Source of the DNA: Humisphaera borealis
GTDB lineage: Bacteria; Planctomycetota; Phycisphaerae; Tepidisphaerales; Tepidisphaeraceae
Assembly: GCF_015169395.1 (NCBI RefSeq)
Contig: NZ_CP063458.1
Location: 4,774,001-4,838,000 of the forward strand
Direction of reading: 5' to 3'
DNA: 64,000 bases
The notes beneath the pieces are model-generated. The model was not told where the DNA came from and did no database searches. It saw only the letters and a list, made by a program, of their open reading frames with translations. Positions 26,136 to 34,726 of the stretch are shown piece after piece (the stretch's first letter is position 1; each line of letters begins with the position of its first letter). The translations under genes and the position numbers were made by a program.

Positions 26136-26702
26136 ATGGGATTCTCCTGGACGCTCTTTCTCACGCTGCTCGCCGCCTGCGGCATCATGATGTTGCTGGA
26201 GTGGCGTGGCGTGCCGACGACGCTGTCATTGACCTTCAAAGGCGACATCAAGCGGGAAAGTCGCTGGCTGGCGCAGTACGGGCAGGCGGTCTGCACGGTG
26301 GTGGCGGCGGTGCTGGTGTGGCAGCTCGATCATGCGAACCGTCACCGCGCGGTGCCGGTGCTGGTGGCGACGTTCGGGGCCACGCTCGTTGCGACGGTGA
26401 TCAAGAAATCCTTTAGCCGGGTCCGGCCGGGGCGGGAAAACGCGGGGAAGTTCCTCGGGCCGAGCCTCAAGCATGGGAACTACAAGGAGAGCTTTCCGTC
26501 GAGCCATAGTGCGTGCGCCGTCGCGCTTTCAGCGACGCTGGCGGTCATGTACCCGCCGGCGGCGATCACGCTCTGGGCCTTGGCGCTGGGGTGTGCCGTG
26601 CTGCGGTACCTGCTCGATGCCCATTGGCCCAGCGACGTGCTCGGCGGAATAGCGCTGGGCTACGGGTGTGCTCACCTGGCGTTGTTCGTCTTCGGGGCCT
26701 GA
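26136..26702 (+). CDS. PAP2-family membrane phosphatase
   Basis: The three PAP2 motifs are present: K-x6-RP (KSFSRVRPG), PSSHS (FPSSHSACAVA) and R-x5-H-x3-D (RYLLDAHWPSD). Five or six membrane helices span the 188 residues. The family removes phosphate from lipid pyrophosphates such as undecaprenyl-PP or from phosphatidic acid, on the outer face of the membrane. The gene is divergent from the ArnT-like gene with a gap of about 140 bp. Both may act on polyprenyl-phosphate intermediates, which is inference from position. Confidence 0.9.
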   Translation: MGFSWTLFLTLLAACGIMMLLEWRGVPTTLSLTFKGDIKRESRWLAQYGQAVCTVVAAVLVWQLDHANRHRAVPVLVATFGATLVATVIKKSFSRVRPGRENAGKFLGPSLKHGNYKESFPSSHSACAVALSATLAVMYPPAAITLWALALGCAVLRYLLDAHWPSDVLGGIALGYGCAHLALFVFGA

Positions 26703-26757
26703 CCAACGGTGTCAGCAATCCTGCACCCGCGTCGCCGGGTCACATTCGCGCTGTCGT

Positions 26758-29700
26758 TCACGGCGTTGCCGGCTTGGTGGCGGGCTGCTGGTACGTCGGC
26801 CGCATCGGCACTTCGAGCACCGTCAAATCCGGTTTCGTGGCCGGCTGCGACTGCGGCACCTCGCCTGTTTTCATCCCGTCAAGGTGCTGGTCGAACATTC
26901 CCGGCACGATCGCCTTGGGGGTGAGCTTGGTTTTTTCGATCTCCTGCCCGCTCATGCCCTCCAGATCGGAGGGCTGTTGAGCCACGTGCGGCGTCAGGAA
27001 GATCAGCAACTCGGTCTTGGTCTTGTTGATCTGCACCCGCGAGAAAATCTGGCCGAGCAGCGGGATATCACCCAGTAGCGGCACCTTGCTCACACTCTCG
27101 GTCTTGCGGTCTTCCATCAGCCCGCCGATGACGATCGTGTTACCCGTCCGAATGCCTACGCGGCTCGATGCCGACCGCTTGGCGATGACTGGTGCCGTAA
27201 CGCCGGGGGAGATCGGCACTGTCGAATTGGTGAGCTGGCTGATCTCCGGAATCACATCCATGATCACCAGGCCGTCGGGGCTGATGTGTGGTGTTACATT
27301 GAGGATGATGCCGACGTCCTGGTACTCGATCGTGTTGATCTGCTGGCCCTGATCGGTGATGCGTGTGTTCGTAATAAACGGCACCTCGTTGCCAACCGTG
27401 ATGCTCGCGAGCTGATTGTCGCTCGCGAGAATGTACGGCCGCGACAGCACCTCCAGCTTGCCGGCGGTCGCGAGCGCACGAAGGGTGGCGTTGACGTTCG
27501 ATTCGAGCAGTTGAACGACCAGGCCGCCCGTTGCCGCATTCGGACCGGTCAGGCCGAAGTTGGTGCTGCCGATCTGCCCGTTTCCGTTGGCTCGCTGATT
27601 CAGGATCGAGAAATCGACGCCGACATCCGTGCCGTTGTCGTGGGTCACCTCGGCGACGAGCACCTTGATCAGCACCTGAGGGGCAGGGCGATCGAGCTCG
27701 GCGACAATCTGCTTCACCTGCCCCTGGTACTTCGTCGCCGTGGTAATCAAGAGCGAGTTGGTGTCGTCGTCGGCGACGACGAAGACCTTGCCGGTCAGTT
27801 CGGTAATCGCCCGCATGGACCCCTGCGAGAGGTTGCCGGGCAGGTTTTGGTTCTGACCACGGTTGAACGGGAATCCCCCCGCTTGTCCCCCAAAACCTTG
27901 ACCGATCGGGTCGAACTGCGTCGACCCGCGGCCGTTACGGGATCCGGTCAACGAGCGGTTGCCGGTGGTTCGACCGCCTTGATTGCGCGGGTCGTTCTGG
28001 TTTCCGAACCGGTTGCCGTTCTGGCTGTTGTTGGGCTGAACGTTGCCGAACAGGATGTTCAGCACGTTCTCCATCTTGGCCGCCTGCCCGTTCTTCAGCC
28101 GGTAGATGAAGAGTGTCTCCTCGGTGACGGGATTGGAGTCGAGCTCCTTCAGAACAGCCTCGACGGCCGTCAGTGTCTCGATCGGGGCCTGGACGATGAT
28201 CGTATTGGTGCGCGAGTCGGAGGCGGCCGTCAGCTTTCCGCGTGTTGCGCTTAGCGTGACCGGCGGCACGCCGGCGGGTAGCGGCGCGGCAACGCCGGTG
28301 CTGGGGTCGGCATCGAAGATGGTGTGCAGCATGGCGACCGCGGACGATGCGTCGGCGTTTTTCAGCTGAAACACCCGCACGATCGAATTGGCCGCCGGGT
28401 TGGCATCGAGCGCCTTGAGCAGTTGCTCGATGATCTTCAGCGACTCCGGCGGTGCTGTGATCACCAGTGAATTGGTCCGACTGTCGGCCGCGGCTGTAAT
28501 GCGGGCACTCAGTGCGTCGTCGATCAACTCGCGCGTACGCGACGAACTTGAACTTGAACTGGAACTCACCTGCACCGGCGGCGGCCGAAACACGGTGGTG
28601 ATCAACTGCGCGGCCGAGGTGGCATCGGCGAACGTCAGCGGAAACACCTTGATCTCGGTCGTCGTCGCCGGATCGGAATCGAGCTTCTTCAGAACCTCGT
28701 CGATGATCTTGAGCGTGCTGGCCGGGGCCGTAACCACGAGGGTGTTGGTCCGGTCGTCGGCGGCGGCGATGACGCGAGCGCGCAGCGCGGCGTCGGCACC
28801 TTCCCGGCGCGGCGACTCACCACGCGGTTCGCGCTGCTCCTCGGGCCGAAATACAGCACCAATCAGCCGCGACGCCGAAGCGGCATCCGCAAACTTCAGA
28901 GAGAAGATGCGAATCTCGCTCGCGACCGATTCGTTGGACTCCAGATCCTTGATGACCTCATCCACCGTCTTGAGCGAATCGGCCTGGGCGGTGACGAACA
29001 GCGTGTTGGTTCGCTCGTCGGCGACGGCGTTGATACGTCCGCGCAACGCCATCTCGGCGGTCTGCAGCTTGGGCGACTGACCCGGCACCTGATCCGCCGG
29101 CTTGAGTAATGCGAGGATGAGCTTCGAGGTCGCCAGCGCATCGGCGTGCTTGAGCGTGTAGCGGTGCAGCTCAGCGTTGCCCGGCTCGTGACGGTCGAGG
29201 GCGGCGATGATCTGCACGACCCGCCGAACATTCGACGACGTGTCGGTGATGACGATCGCGTTACTGCCACCGTTGGCGGCCACATCGGCCTCGGTACCGA
29301 TAAGCGGTGCCAGGTCCTGGCGAAGCTTGACCGCGTCGACATTGCCGATCGGGATGACCTGGGTGATCAGGGCGTCGGATACTTCGATCGATTCCGGGTC
29401 GGCCCCGAAATGCACCGGCAGGTCGGACTTCTTGGCGGCATCGCGACCGGTCACCTTCAGGACCCGGCCGTTGCGGATGACAGTGTAGCCGTTGGCCTTG
29501 AGGACGGTGTTGAGAAGCGTGACGGCTTCATCGGCACTGACCGGCTGCCGGCTGACGACGGTGACCCGTCCTTCGACCGGGGCGTCCTTGATCACGACGA
29601 AGCCGGCGGCCTCGGACAGGTGCTCGAGCACCGCGTCGAGCGGAACGTTCTTGAAGTCGAGGCTGATCGGTGCCGTCGGTTGCGTGGCGGGCAACGTGGC

Positions 29701-29841
29701 AGGCTGGCTCGCCGAAGGAGTGGTTGCGGGCGACGTAGCCGGTGGCGCGGCGGGAAGCGTCGCAGGAATCTGCGCCGCCAGTGTGCCGGCAAGGCAGCCG
29801 GCCAATACCGTCGCCGCAGCGAAATTCGTAGTTCTTGGCAT
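26758..29841 (-). CDS. gspD: GspD-type secretin with six N-domain-like repeats
   Basis: Secretins form the outer-membrane ring of type II secretion systems. From the ATG at 29841 the protein has a signal peptide (MPRTTNFAAATVLAGCLAG), a T/P/A-rich linker and an N0-like domain. Six N1/N2-type domains follow, recognisable by (D/S)-x-TN-x-(L/I)-x-(V/I) motifs around residues 195, 275, 360, 450, 540 and 690, then a secretin domain at about 715-950 and a short tail. A serine run is encoded near 28540-28566, and a G/N/Q-rich insertion near residues 610-670. Standard GspD has N0-N3, so the stalk is longer here. A gspC-like gene is 43 bp upstream. Confidence 0.88.
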   Translation of the reverse strand: MPRTTNFAAATVLAGCLAGTLAAQIPATLPAAPPATSPATTPSASQPATLPATQPTAPISLDFKNVPLDAVLEHLSEAAGFVVIKDAPVEGRVTVVSRQPVSADEAVTLLNTVLKANGYTVIRNGRVLKVTGRDAAKKSDLPVHFGADPESIEVSDALITQVIPIGNVDAVKLRQDLAPLIGTEADVAANGGSNAIVITDTSSNVRRVVQIIAALDRHEPGNAELHRYTLKHADALATSKLILALLKPADQVPGQSPKLQTAEMALRGRINAVADERTNTLFVTAQADSLKTVDEVIKDLESNESVASEIRIFSLKFADAASASRLIGAVFRPEEQREPRGESPRREGADAALRARVIAAADDRTNTLVVTAPASTLKIIDEVLKKLDSDPATTTEIKVFPLTFADATSAAQLITTVFRPPPVQVSSSSSSSSSRTRELIDDALSARITAAADSRTNSLVITAPPESLKIIEQLLKALDANPAANSIVRVFQLKNADASSAVAMLHTIFDADPSTGVAAPLPAGVPPVTLSATRGKLTAASDSRTNTIIVQAPIETLTAVEAVLKELDSNPVTEETLFIYRLKNGQAAKMENVLNILFGNVQPNNSQNGNRFGNQNDPRNQGGRTTGNRSLTGSRNGRGSTQFDPIGQGFGGQAGGFPFNRGQNQNLPGNLSQGSMRAITELTGKVFVVADDDTNSLLITTATKYQGQVKQIVAELDRPAPQVLIKVLVAEVTHDNGTDVGVDFSILNQRANGNGQIGSTNFGLTGPNAATGGLVVQLLESNVNATLRALATAGKLEVLSRPYILASDNQLASITVGNEVPFITNTRITDQGQQINTIEYQDVGIILNVTPHISPDGLVIMDVIPEISQLTNSTVPISPGVTAPVIAKRSASSRVGIRTGNTIVIGGLMEDRKTESVSKVPLLGDIPLLGQIFSRVQINKTKTELLIFLTPHVAQQPSDLEGMSGQEIEKTKLTPKAIVPGMFDQHLDGMKTGEVPQSQPATKPDLTVLEVPMRPTYQQPATKPATP

Positions 29842-29884
29842 GTGCGCTCTTCCGGCCTTGGAAACGATGTGAACGAATCTGGAT

Positions 29885-30490
29885 CTAGCTCGCGACCTTC
29901 TCGGCGGACTTGCTACGTTCGCGATGGCGTTCGCCCTCGGCCGGTGTCGCTTCGTCGGCCGGTTTGTGCTTTTCGGGCTTTGCAACGACCGGATCGATTG
30001 CCAGTGCGCCGCTAAGTTTCTCGCCGATCGCTACCCGGGTGTCGCGTCCTTCGGCCTCGTACCGCAGGCCGTCGAAGCTGACATCCGAAAGGCGTCCTCG
30101 CGCGATCGATTCCCCGGCGAAGAGTCTTCGAACCTGACGGGTAGAAGTGTCTTCGATCAGTGCGGTGAACTGCCCCGATTGGTGCATGATCCCACGGAGA
30201 GCGAAGCGATCTTCAGGGACGGGAGCCACCGCTTCCTGGCGGCTGCGGGCGGAAGTTGACGATCGCCCGACCGCGAACAGGTTGCGATTCAGCAGCGGTT
30301 TGTATTTGTCGGGCAGGGGGAGTGGCTCAAGTGCAGGAAGTGGATTGATCGTTGGGCGCGTCGAAGGGAGACCGGGTGCGACGGCGGGTGGAGCGCCGGC
30401 AACCCCATCGGGATTGACACCGGCCATCGCCCACCAGGCGATTCCAGTCGCCAGCATTACGGCGAACAGCAAGCCAGTCGTTCGGGTCAA
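29885..30490 (-). CDS. gspC: GspC-like type II secretion inner-membrane protein
   Basis: A single membrane anchor (LLFAVMLATGIAWWAMAG) is followed by a proline-rich linker and a homology-region-like domain: FALRGIMHQSGQFTALIEDT, RRLFAGESIARGRLSDVSFDG. This matches the GspC/PulC HR domain that docks to the secretin periplasmic part. The tail is basic and lysine/glutamate-rich. Position directly before the secretin gene supports the call. It begins with TTG at 30490, which has GGAG 8 bp upstream; the next ATG is at 30457. No PDZ domain is present. Confidence 0.65.
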   Translation of the reverse strand: MTRTTGLLFAVMLATGIAWWAMAGVNPDGVAGAPPAVAPGLPSTRPTINPLPALEPLPLPDKYKPLLNRNLFAVGRSSTSARSRQEAVAPVPEDRFALRGIMHQSGQFTALIEDTSTRQVRRLFAGESIARGRLSDVSFDGLRYEAEGRDTRVAIGEKLSGALAIDPVVAKPEKHKPADEATPAEGERHRERSKSAEKVAS

Positions 30491-30571
30491 CGTTCGTTCT
30501 CCGCGTGTGAAGTGGGGCCCGGTCGACCATCCGTGTCGAACGTGGCTCAGCGTCTTCGTACGCGGCAGAAA

Positions 30572-30592
30572 TGTAGAAAACAGGCTTCTACA
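30572..30592. promoter_or_regulatory. 21-bp palindrome, downstream end of che cluster
   Basis: A perfect palindrome TGTAGAA-N7-TTCTACA lies between the last che gene and gspC. The same TGTAG-N11-CTACA layout occurs at 42498-42518, at the upstream end of the cluster. The shared spacing fits a dimeric repressor or activator site; this one could serve gspC. Confidence 0.45.
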
Positions 30593-30676
30593 ACGATGCG
30601 AACCGCCCGCCGCCCGGACGCATAAGTGATACGCCGGGAGGCGAGCGCTGTTGCCATGGACCCGTACGGGGAAGTC

Positions 30677-31057
30677 TCAGGCCGCCTTGGACTTGGCAAT
30701 GACTTGCTTGATCTTCTCCAGCAGCGCAGGTCCCTCGAACGGCTTGACCACGTAGCCGCTGATACCTGCCTTGGCGGCGGCGATCACGCGATCCTTTTCC
30801 GATTCGGTGGTGCACATGACCAGCGGAGTGGTCTTGTCCTTCTCGCGGACACGCTGCACGAAAGTGATGCCGTCCATGTTCGGCATGTTCCAATCGACCA
30901 GCGCCAGATCGACTTTCCCGCCGACCGAGGCGAGCACCGACAGCGCTTCAAAGCCGTCGGCAGCTTCGAGGATATCGGTGCCGGGGCCGAGTGTCTCCAG
31001 GACACGGCGTTGGATCGTACGCATGGTCTTCGAATCATCGACGAGCAGGATCTTCAT
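30677..31057 (-). CDS. cheY: CheY-like response regulator
   Basis: A single receiver domain of 126 residues with the acidic pair D7D8, phosphorylatable D55 in ALVDWNMP, Thr in MCTTES and the conserved Lys in VVKPF. It lacks an output domain, as CheY does, so phosphorylation by CheA would let it bind a motor or other target. It is the last gene of the leftward che cluster, about 80 bp after a CheX gene. A second CheY-like gene is at 34205. Confidence 0.92.
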   Translation of the reverse strand: MKILLVDDSKTMRTIQRRVLETLGPGTDILEAADGFEALSVLASVGGKVDLALVDWNMPNMDGITFVQRVREKDKTTPLVMCTTESEKDRVIAAAKAGISGYVVKPFEGPALLEKIKQVIAKSKAA

Positions 31058-31136
31058 GGGGGGGCTCCTTTAGTTTATGTTCGGGCGTCCGGGACTCGCA
31101 TCAAGGGTCGGCGTATTCGTTGAGTGAGTCGTCTAA

Positions 31137-31640
31137 CTAGGCGGCGACCGGCACGGCGTGTCGCTTGATGTTCAGTTCGATCGAAAAATCGCCGTACTCA
31201 CACCGGCACGGAATGACCAGGCACGGCAGGTCGCGCAGTGGCGGCACGCTGTGGTTCGCGCCGAGGATCACCAGCGGCGTCGAGATGCCTGCGGCCTCGC
31301 CGAGCGTGCTTTTGGCCGTGCCCGCGATCATGTTCGTCAGTTCTCCGACGGCGTCGGCGAAGTCGGCCGAGTCAGGTGCGAACTCTGCCCCGGCGAAGCG
31401 GGCGACCAGGTCCAGCGCCGTTTTCTGCGGAAAGGCCAGGACGGCAGACCCCCGCAAGGCACCCGAGAATCCGATTACGCCGGAAACGTCATGGCACTCG
31501 CGAGAGTCCTTTTTGACGTGGGGTTCAAGGATCGACACCTTGACGCGCACCATGGTCTGGAACACTGTCCGTACGGATTCGATGAACGCCGGTATCAGCT
31601 TGACGTGCAGGCCTTCGGTATTATTGGTTACATCTGGCAT
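31137..31640 (-). CDS. cheX: CheX-family chemotaxis phosphatase
   Basis: The protein carries the CheC/CheX signature D-x3-E-x2-N in FADAVGELTNMIAGTAKS, whose E and N dephosphorylate CheY-P. Its 167 residues and single active-site motif favour CheX over CheC, which has two. The ATG at 31640 begins MPDVTNNTEGLHV. It lies between a second CheX-like gene (45 bp upstream) and cheY (80 bp downstream), within the leftward che cluster. Confidence 0.85.
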   Translation of the reverse strand: MPDVTNNTEGLHVKLIPAFIESVRTVFQTMVRVKVSILEPHVKKDSRECHDVSGVIGFSGALRGSAVLAFPQKTALDLVARFAGAEFAPDSADFADAVGELTNMIAGTAKSTLGEAAGISTPLVILGANHSVPPLRDLPCLVIPCRCEYGDFSIELNIKRHAVPVAA

Positions 31641-31684
31641 AGAGCATCTTTCGTCCAAAACTCCCGGTCGCTGAAAACGACAAA

Positions 31685-32203
31685 CTAGCGATTCGTGTGA
31701 ACGGCTCGGCTCTTCTCCCGTTCCATGACGGCGACGGAAAACGGGTGCCCGCCGCTCTCGAAATGGTGCCGCCCGATGACCCGGCTGCCCGGTACGCGAG
31801 CGGCGTAGCTGACGCCGCCAATGACGGTCGGGAGCGACAGGTGACTGGGGCCGGGGAACAGCGGCTTGAGATTTCCGCCGATCATGTTGGCCAACTCGCC
31901 GAGGGCGTCGAGCTCGTCACGGCTGGTGACGGAGGCGAGCGGCACGTTGAACATTGAAGCAGCGGCGGCGGCGGCAAGGTCGTGAGTGCAGTGCAGCGCC
32001 ACGGTCCCGTCCCAGGCACCGGAGATCTGAACGTAAGCCGCCATTTGCCGTTCCGAGGCAGCGACCGATCCGCCGGAGTCGCCGGTCGCGACGGGCATGC
32101 GCAGTGTCTGATCCCAGACGCCGGCGACCAGTTGTTCGACCTGGTCGGAGGTGATTTCTGGTGTTGACGTCGATTCGGCGATTGCTGTGTCGTTGGTGTC
32201 CAT
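31685..32203 (-). CDS. Second CheX/CheC-like phosphatase
   Basis: The protein has the same D-x3-E-x2-N motif (LDALGELANMIGGNLKP) and a CheX-like fold. It also has an N-terminal extension rich in S/T and a small-residue segment (AAAAAASMF) in the middle. Its ATG at 32203 overlaps the CheR stop in TGATG, so its translation is tied to CheR. Two intact phosphatase genes in one cluster are unusual; this one may act on the second CheY, or bind a CheD-like partner that is not in this window. Confidence 0.75.
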   Translation of the reverse strand: MDTNDTAIAESTSTPEITSDQVEQLVAGVWDQTLRMPVATGDSGGSVAASERQMAAYVQISGAWDGTVALHCTHDLAAAAAASMFNVPLASVTSRDELDALGELANMIGGNLKPLFPGPSHLSLPTVIGGVSYAARVPGSRVIGRHHFESGGHPFSVAVMEREKSRAVHTNR

Positions 32204-33039
32204 CACGCCGCCATTCTGGCCGTAGGCCGGTAGAAGCCACTTCTATCGAGCTGTACGCGCTCGTAGGAGGCGTCAATGTTCAGGGTCGTCTCGGCACCGC
32301 CGAGAAACAGGCCGCCGTCATCCCGCAACAGACGTCGGGCCTTGCCGAGAATCTGGCGTTTGGTCTCCATCGAGAAGTAGATCAGGATGTTCCGCATGAA
32401 TATCAGATCCAGGCGTGGCATCGGCAACCACGGACCGGTGATGTTCATCTCGCGGAAGTCGATCATGCTGCGGAGCTTCTCGTCGATCTCCCACTCCAGG
32501 CCGTTGCGTTTAAAATACTTGACCAGAAGGCTGGCGGGCAGCCCACGGTTGACTTCAAGTTGCGAGTATCGACCCGAGCGAGCCTTGGCCAGAACGTCGG
32601 TCGCGATGTCCGTGGCGAGGAAGTAGATCTTCCAGGTTCGCAGCTCGGGAAACGCCTCCAGCAGCGTCATCGCGATGGTGTAGGGCTCCTGGCCGGTGCT
32701 ACTGGCGGCGCACCAGAGATTCAGCTCCTTGGTCGCCCGGCGCTTATCCAGCAGAGGCGGCATGACATTCTTTTTCAGGACTTCGAACGGGTGAATGTCG
32801 CGGAAAAAGCTGGTCTCGTTGGTGGTCATCGCCTCGCACACCCGGCGGGCCAATGGCTCGGCGAGGGCGCCAGTTTTGAGCTTCTCGATGAGGCTCGCCA
32901 TCGACGCCTGGCCCTCCTTGCGGAGCAGGGGTCCCAGTCGGCTTTCGACGAGGTATTCCTTGCCCTTTTCGAGAACGATGCCAGTGCGTCGCTCGACGAA
33001 CTGCGAGATGAAGTCAAACTCTTCGGCTGTGGTTGCCAT
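32203..33039 (-). CDS. cheR: CheR protein-glutamate methyltransferase
   Basis: CheR methylates glutamates of chemoreceptors using S-adenosylmethionine. The N-terminal helical domain (FDFISQFVERRTGIVLEKGK) is followed by the SAM-binding motif NLWCAASSTGQEPYTIAM and RNILIYFSMETKRQILGK near the end. About 278 residues from the ATG at 33039. The cheB stop is 5 bp upstream. Cytoplasmic. Confidence 0.93.
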   Translation of the reverse strand: MATTAEEFDFISQFVERRTGIVLEKGKEYLVESRLGPLLRKEGQASMASLIEKLKTGALAEPLARRVCEAMTTNETSFFRDIHPFEVLKKNVMPPLLDKRRATKELNLWCAASSTGQEPYTIAMTLLEAFPELRTWKIYFLATDIATDVLAKARSGRYSQLEVNRGLPASLLVKYFKRNGLEWEIDEKLRSMIDFREMNITGPWLPMPRLDLIFMRNILIYFSMETKRQILGKARRLLRDDGGLFLGGAETTLNIDASYERVQLDRSGFYRPTARMAA

Positions 33040-33044
33040 TGCTC

Positions 33045-34145
33045 TCACGCTCCCTTTCTAAACAGCCCCGTTCGACCGAAGGCACGCCTGTTGACGGCGT
33101 CGGCAATCTGATCCAGTGGAAGGACCGCGTCGGCCGATCCGTCGCGGGCGACGGCTCCGGGCATACCCCAGACGACACTGGTCGCTTCGTCTTGAACAAG
33201 CATCTCGCCGCCAGCGTCGCGAATCTGTCGCGCGCCCAGCATGCCGTCCTGGCCCATGCCCGTCAGCACCACTCCCAGCACACCCGCCCCGTGGGTCGCA
33301 GCGACCGATCGGAACATCACGTCAACCGCGGGGCGACACGAGTTCTCCGGCGGTTCCTGGTTGAGTGCCACCCGGAAACCCGCTTCGTGCCGCTCGATCC
33401 GCATGTGGTAGTCGCCGGGGGCGACATAACCATGACCGGCCTGAAGGATGTCGCCGGCGGCGCCTTCCTTCACTTTCAGCTTGCCGCCGATCGAGAGTCG
33501 ATCGGCCAGCATTCGCGTGAACATCGGCGGCATGTGCTGCGTGATGATGACGGGCACCGGAAAGTTTGCTTCCAGCCCGCCAATGAACGTCGCCAGCGCG
33601 ACAGGTCCGCCCGTCGAGCACCCGACCGCCAACAACCGCACGGCCGACGGTCCGGTGGGTTTCAAAGTGTCCGAAGCCGACGGCGGCCGGACAATCGGGC
33701 GCGGTCTGGGCGGCACTGCCGCCACCGCAGGCGTCTGCATACCGCAGATGCCCTTGATCTTGCCGACCAGTTCGGTCGAGATCCGACGTATCGCTTCGCC
33801 GACATTGCCGACGTTCGACGGCTTGGTCACATAGTCACTGGCACCCGCGGAAAGCGCGTCGAGTGTGGTCGATGCCCCGCGCTCGGTCAGCGTGCTGAAC
33901 ATGATGACCGGCAGCCGTCGGTGCGTTTTTCGCAGCTCCCGGACGGTGGTCAGACCGTCCATTTCCGGCATTTCCACGTCCATCGTGACGATGTCGGGGC
34001 TCACCTGTCCGATCATCTGCAGGCCGATGCGGCCGTTGGCGGCCGCGCCGACCACTTCCAGGGACGGATCGGATGCGATCACGTCGCCGAGAATCCGTCG
34101 GATGACGACCGAGTCGTCGATGATGAGTACGCGAATCCTTCGCAT
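33045..34145 (-). CDS. cheB: CheB receptor methylesterase/deamidase
   Basis: From the ATG at 34145 the protein has an N-terminal receiver (RVLIIDDSVVIRRIL, phospho-Asp in TMDVEMPEMDG) and a proline-rich linker. The catalytic domain has the serine in GCSTGGPVALATFIGG, the histidine in ITQHMPPMFTRML and the aspartate in GMGQDGMLGARQI. CheB removes methyl groups from receptor glutamates when phosphorylated by CheA. It directly precedes cheR. The 366 residues are typical. Confidence 0.94.
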   Translation of the reverse strand: MRRIRVLIIDDSVVIRRILGDVIASDPSLEVVGAAANGRIGLQMIGQVSPDIVTMDVEMPEMDGLTTVRELRKTHRRLPVIMFSTLTERGASTTLDALSAGASDYVTKPSNVGNVGEAIRRISTELVGKIKGICGMQTPAVAAVPPRPRPIVRPPSASDTLKPTGPSAVRLLAVGCSTGGPVALATFIGGLEANFPVPVIITQHMPPMFTRMLADRLSIGGKLKVKEGAAGDILQAGHGYVAPGDYHMRIERHEAGFRVALNQEPPENSCRPAVDVMFRSVAATHGAGVLGVVLTGMGQDGMLGARQIRDAGGEMLVQDEATSVVWGMPGAVARDGSADAVLPLDQIADAVNRRAFGRTGLFRKGA

Positions 34146-34204
34146 GTCTTCTCCCGAATCCAATGGCACAGGCTTCCAGACTGTGCCGCCTGCACTGCGT
34201 CGCT

Positions 34205-34585
34205 TCAGGCCGCTTCGGCACAGTCGATGCCGAGCAGCGCCAACTTCTCGGTAATGACGTCAGCCGTGAAAGGCTTCATGACGTACTCGTTCGCGCCCGC
34301 TTCGAGCGCCTTGACCATCTGGGAGATCTCCGTCTCCGTGGTCACCATCATGATCCGCATGTCGGCACGCGTGCCGTCCAGGCGGATTGCCTTGACGAAC
34401 TCGTAGCCGTTCATCTCGGGCATGTTCCAGTCCACCAGGGCGAGGTCCACCGGGCCGGCGGACGCGAGCCTGGTGAGGGCCTCTTTCCCGTTGGCGGCCT
34501 CGATGACCTCGAAGCCCCGGGGAATCAGGGCCTGCCTGAGAATTGCCCGCATCGCACGTGAGTCGTCGATTACGATCGCTCGCAT
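34205..34585 (-). CDS. cheY: CheY-like response regulator (second copy)
   Basis: A receiver-only protein of 126 residues: acidic pair D7D8, D52 in ALVDWNMPEMNG, Thr in VTTETE and Lys in VMKPF. It is similar to but distinct from the CheY at 30677. One copy may act as the effector and the other as a phosphate sink, as seen in multi-CheY systems. It sits between the receptor gene and cheB, with a hairpin GACGCTTCG...CGAAGCGTC at about 34679-34708 before it. Confidence 0.92.
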   Translation of the reverse strand: MRAIVIDDSRAMRAILRQALIPRGFEVIEAANGKEALTRLASAGPVDLALVDWNMPEMNGYEFVKAIRLDGTRADMRIMMVTTETEISQMVKALEAGANEYVMKPFTADVITEKLALLGIDCAEAA

Positions 34586-34726
34586 CGGGGTGTCTCCGTT
34601 GGTCGGACCCAGGTGCGGCGGGGGGCCGGCACATTGCCGGCGCCTCCCGCCGCGGGATCGGGTTCGAAGTGGTGGGGTGACGCTTCGGGGGGTCGCAGTC
34701 CCTCGAAGCGTCGTCCCCGCCGGGGG

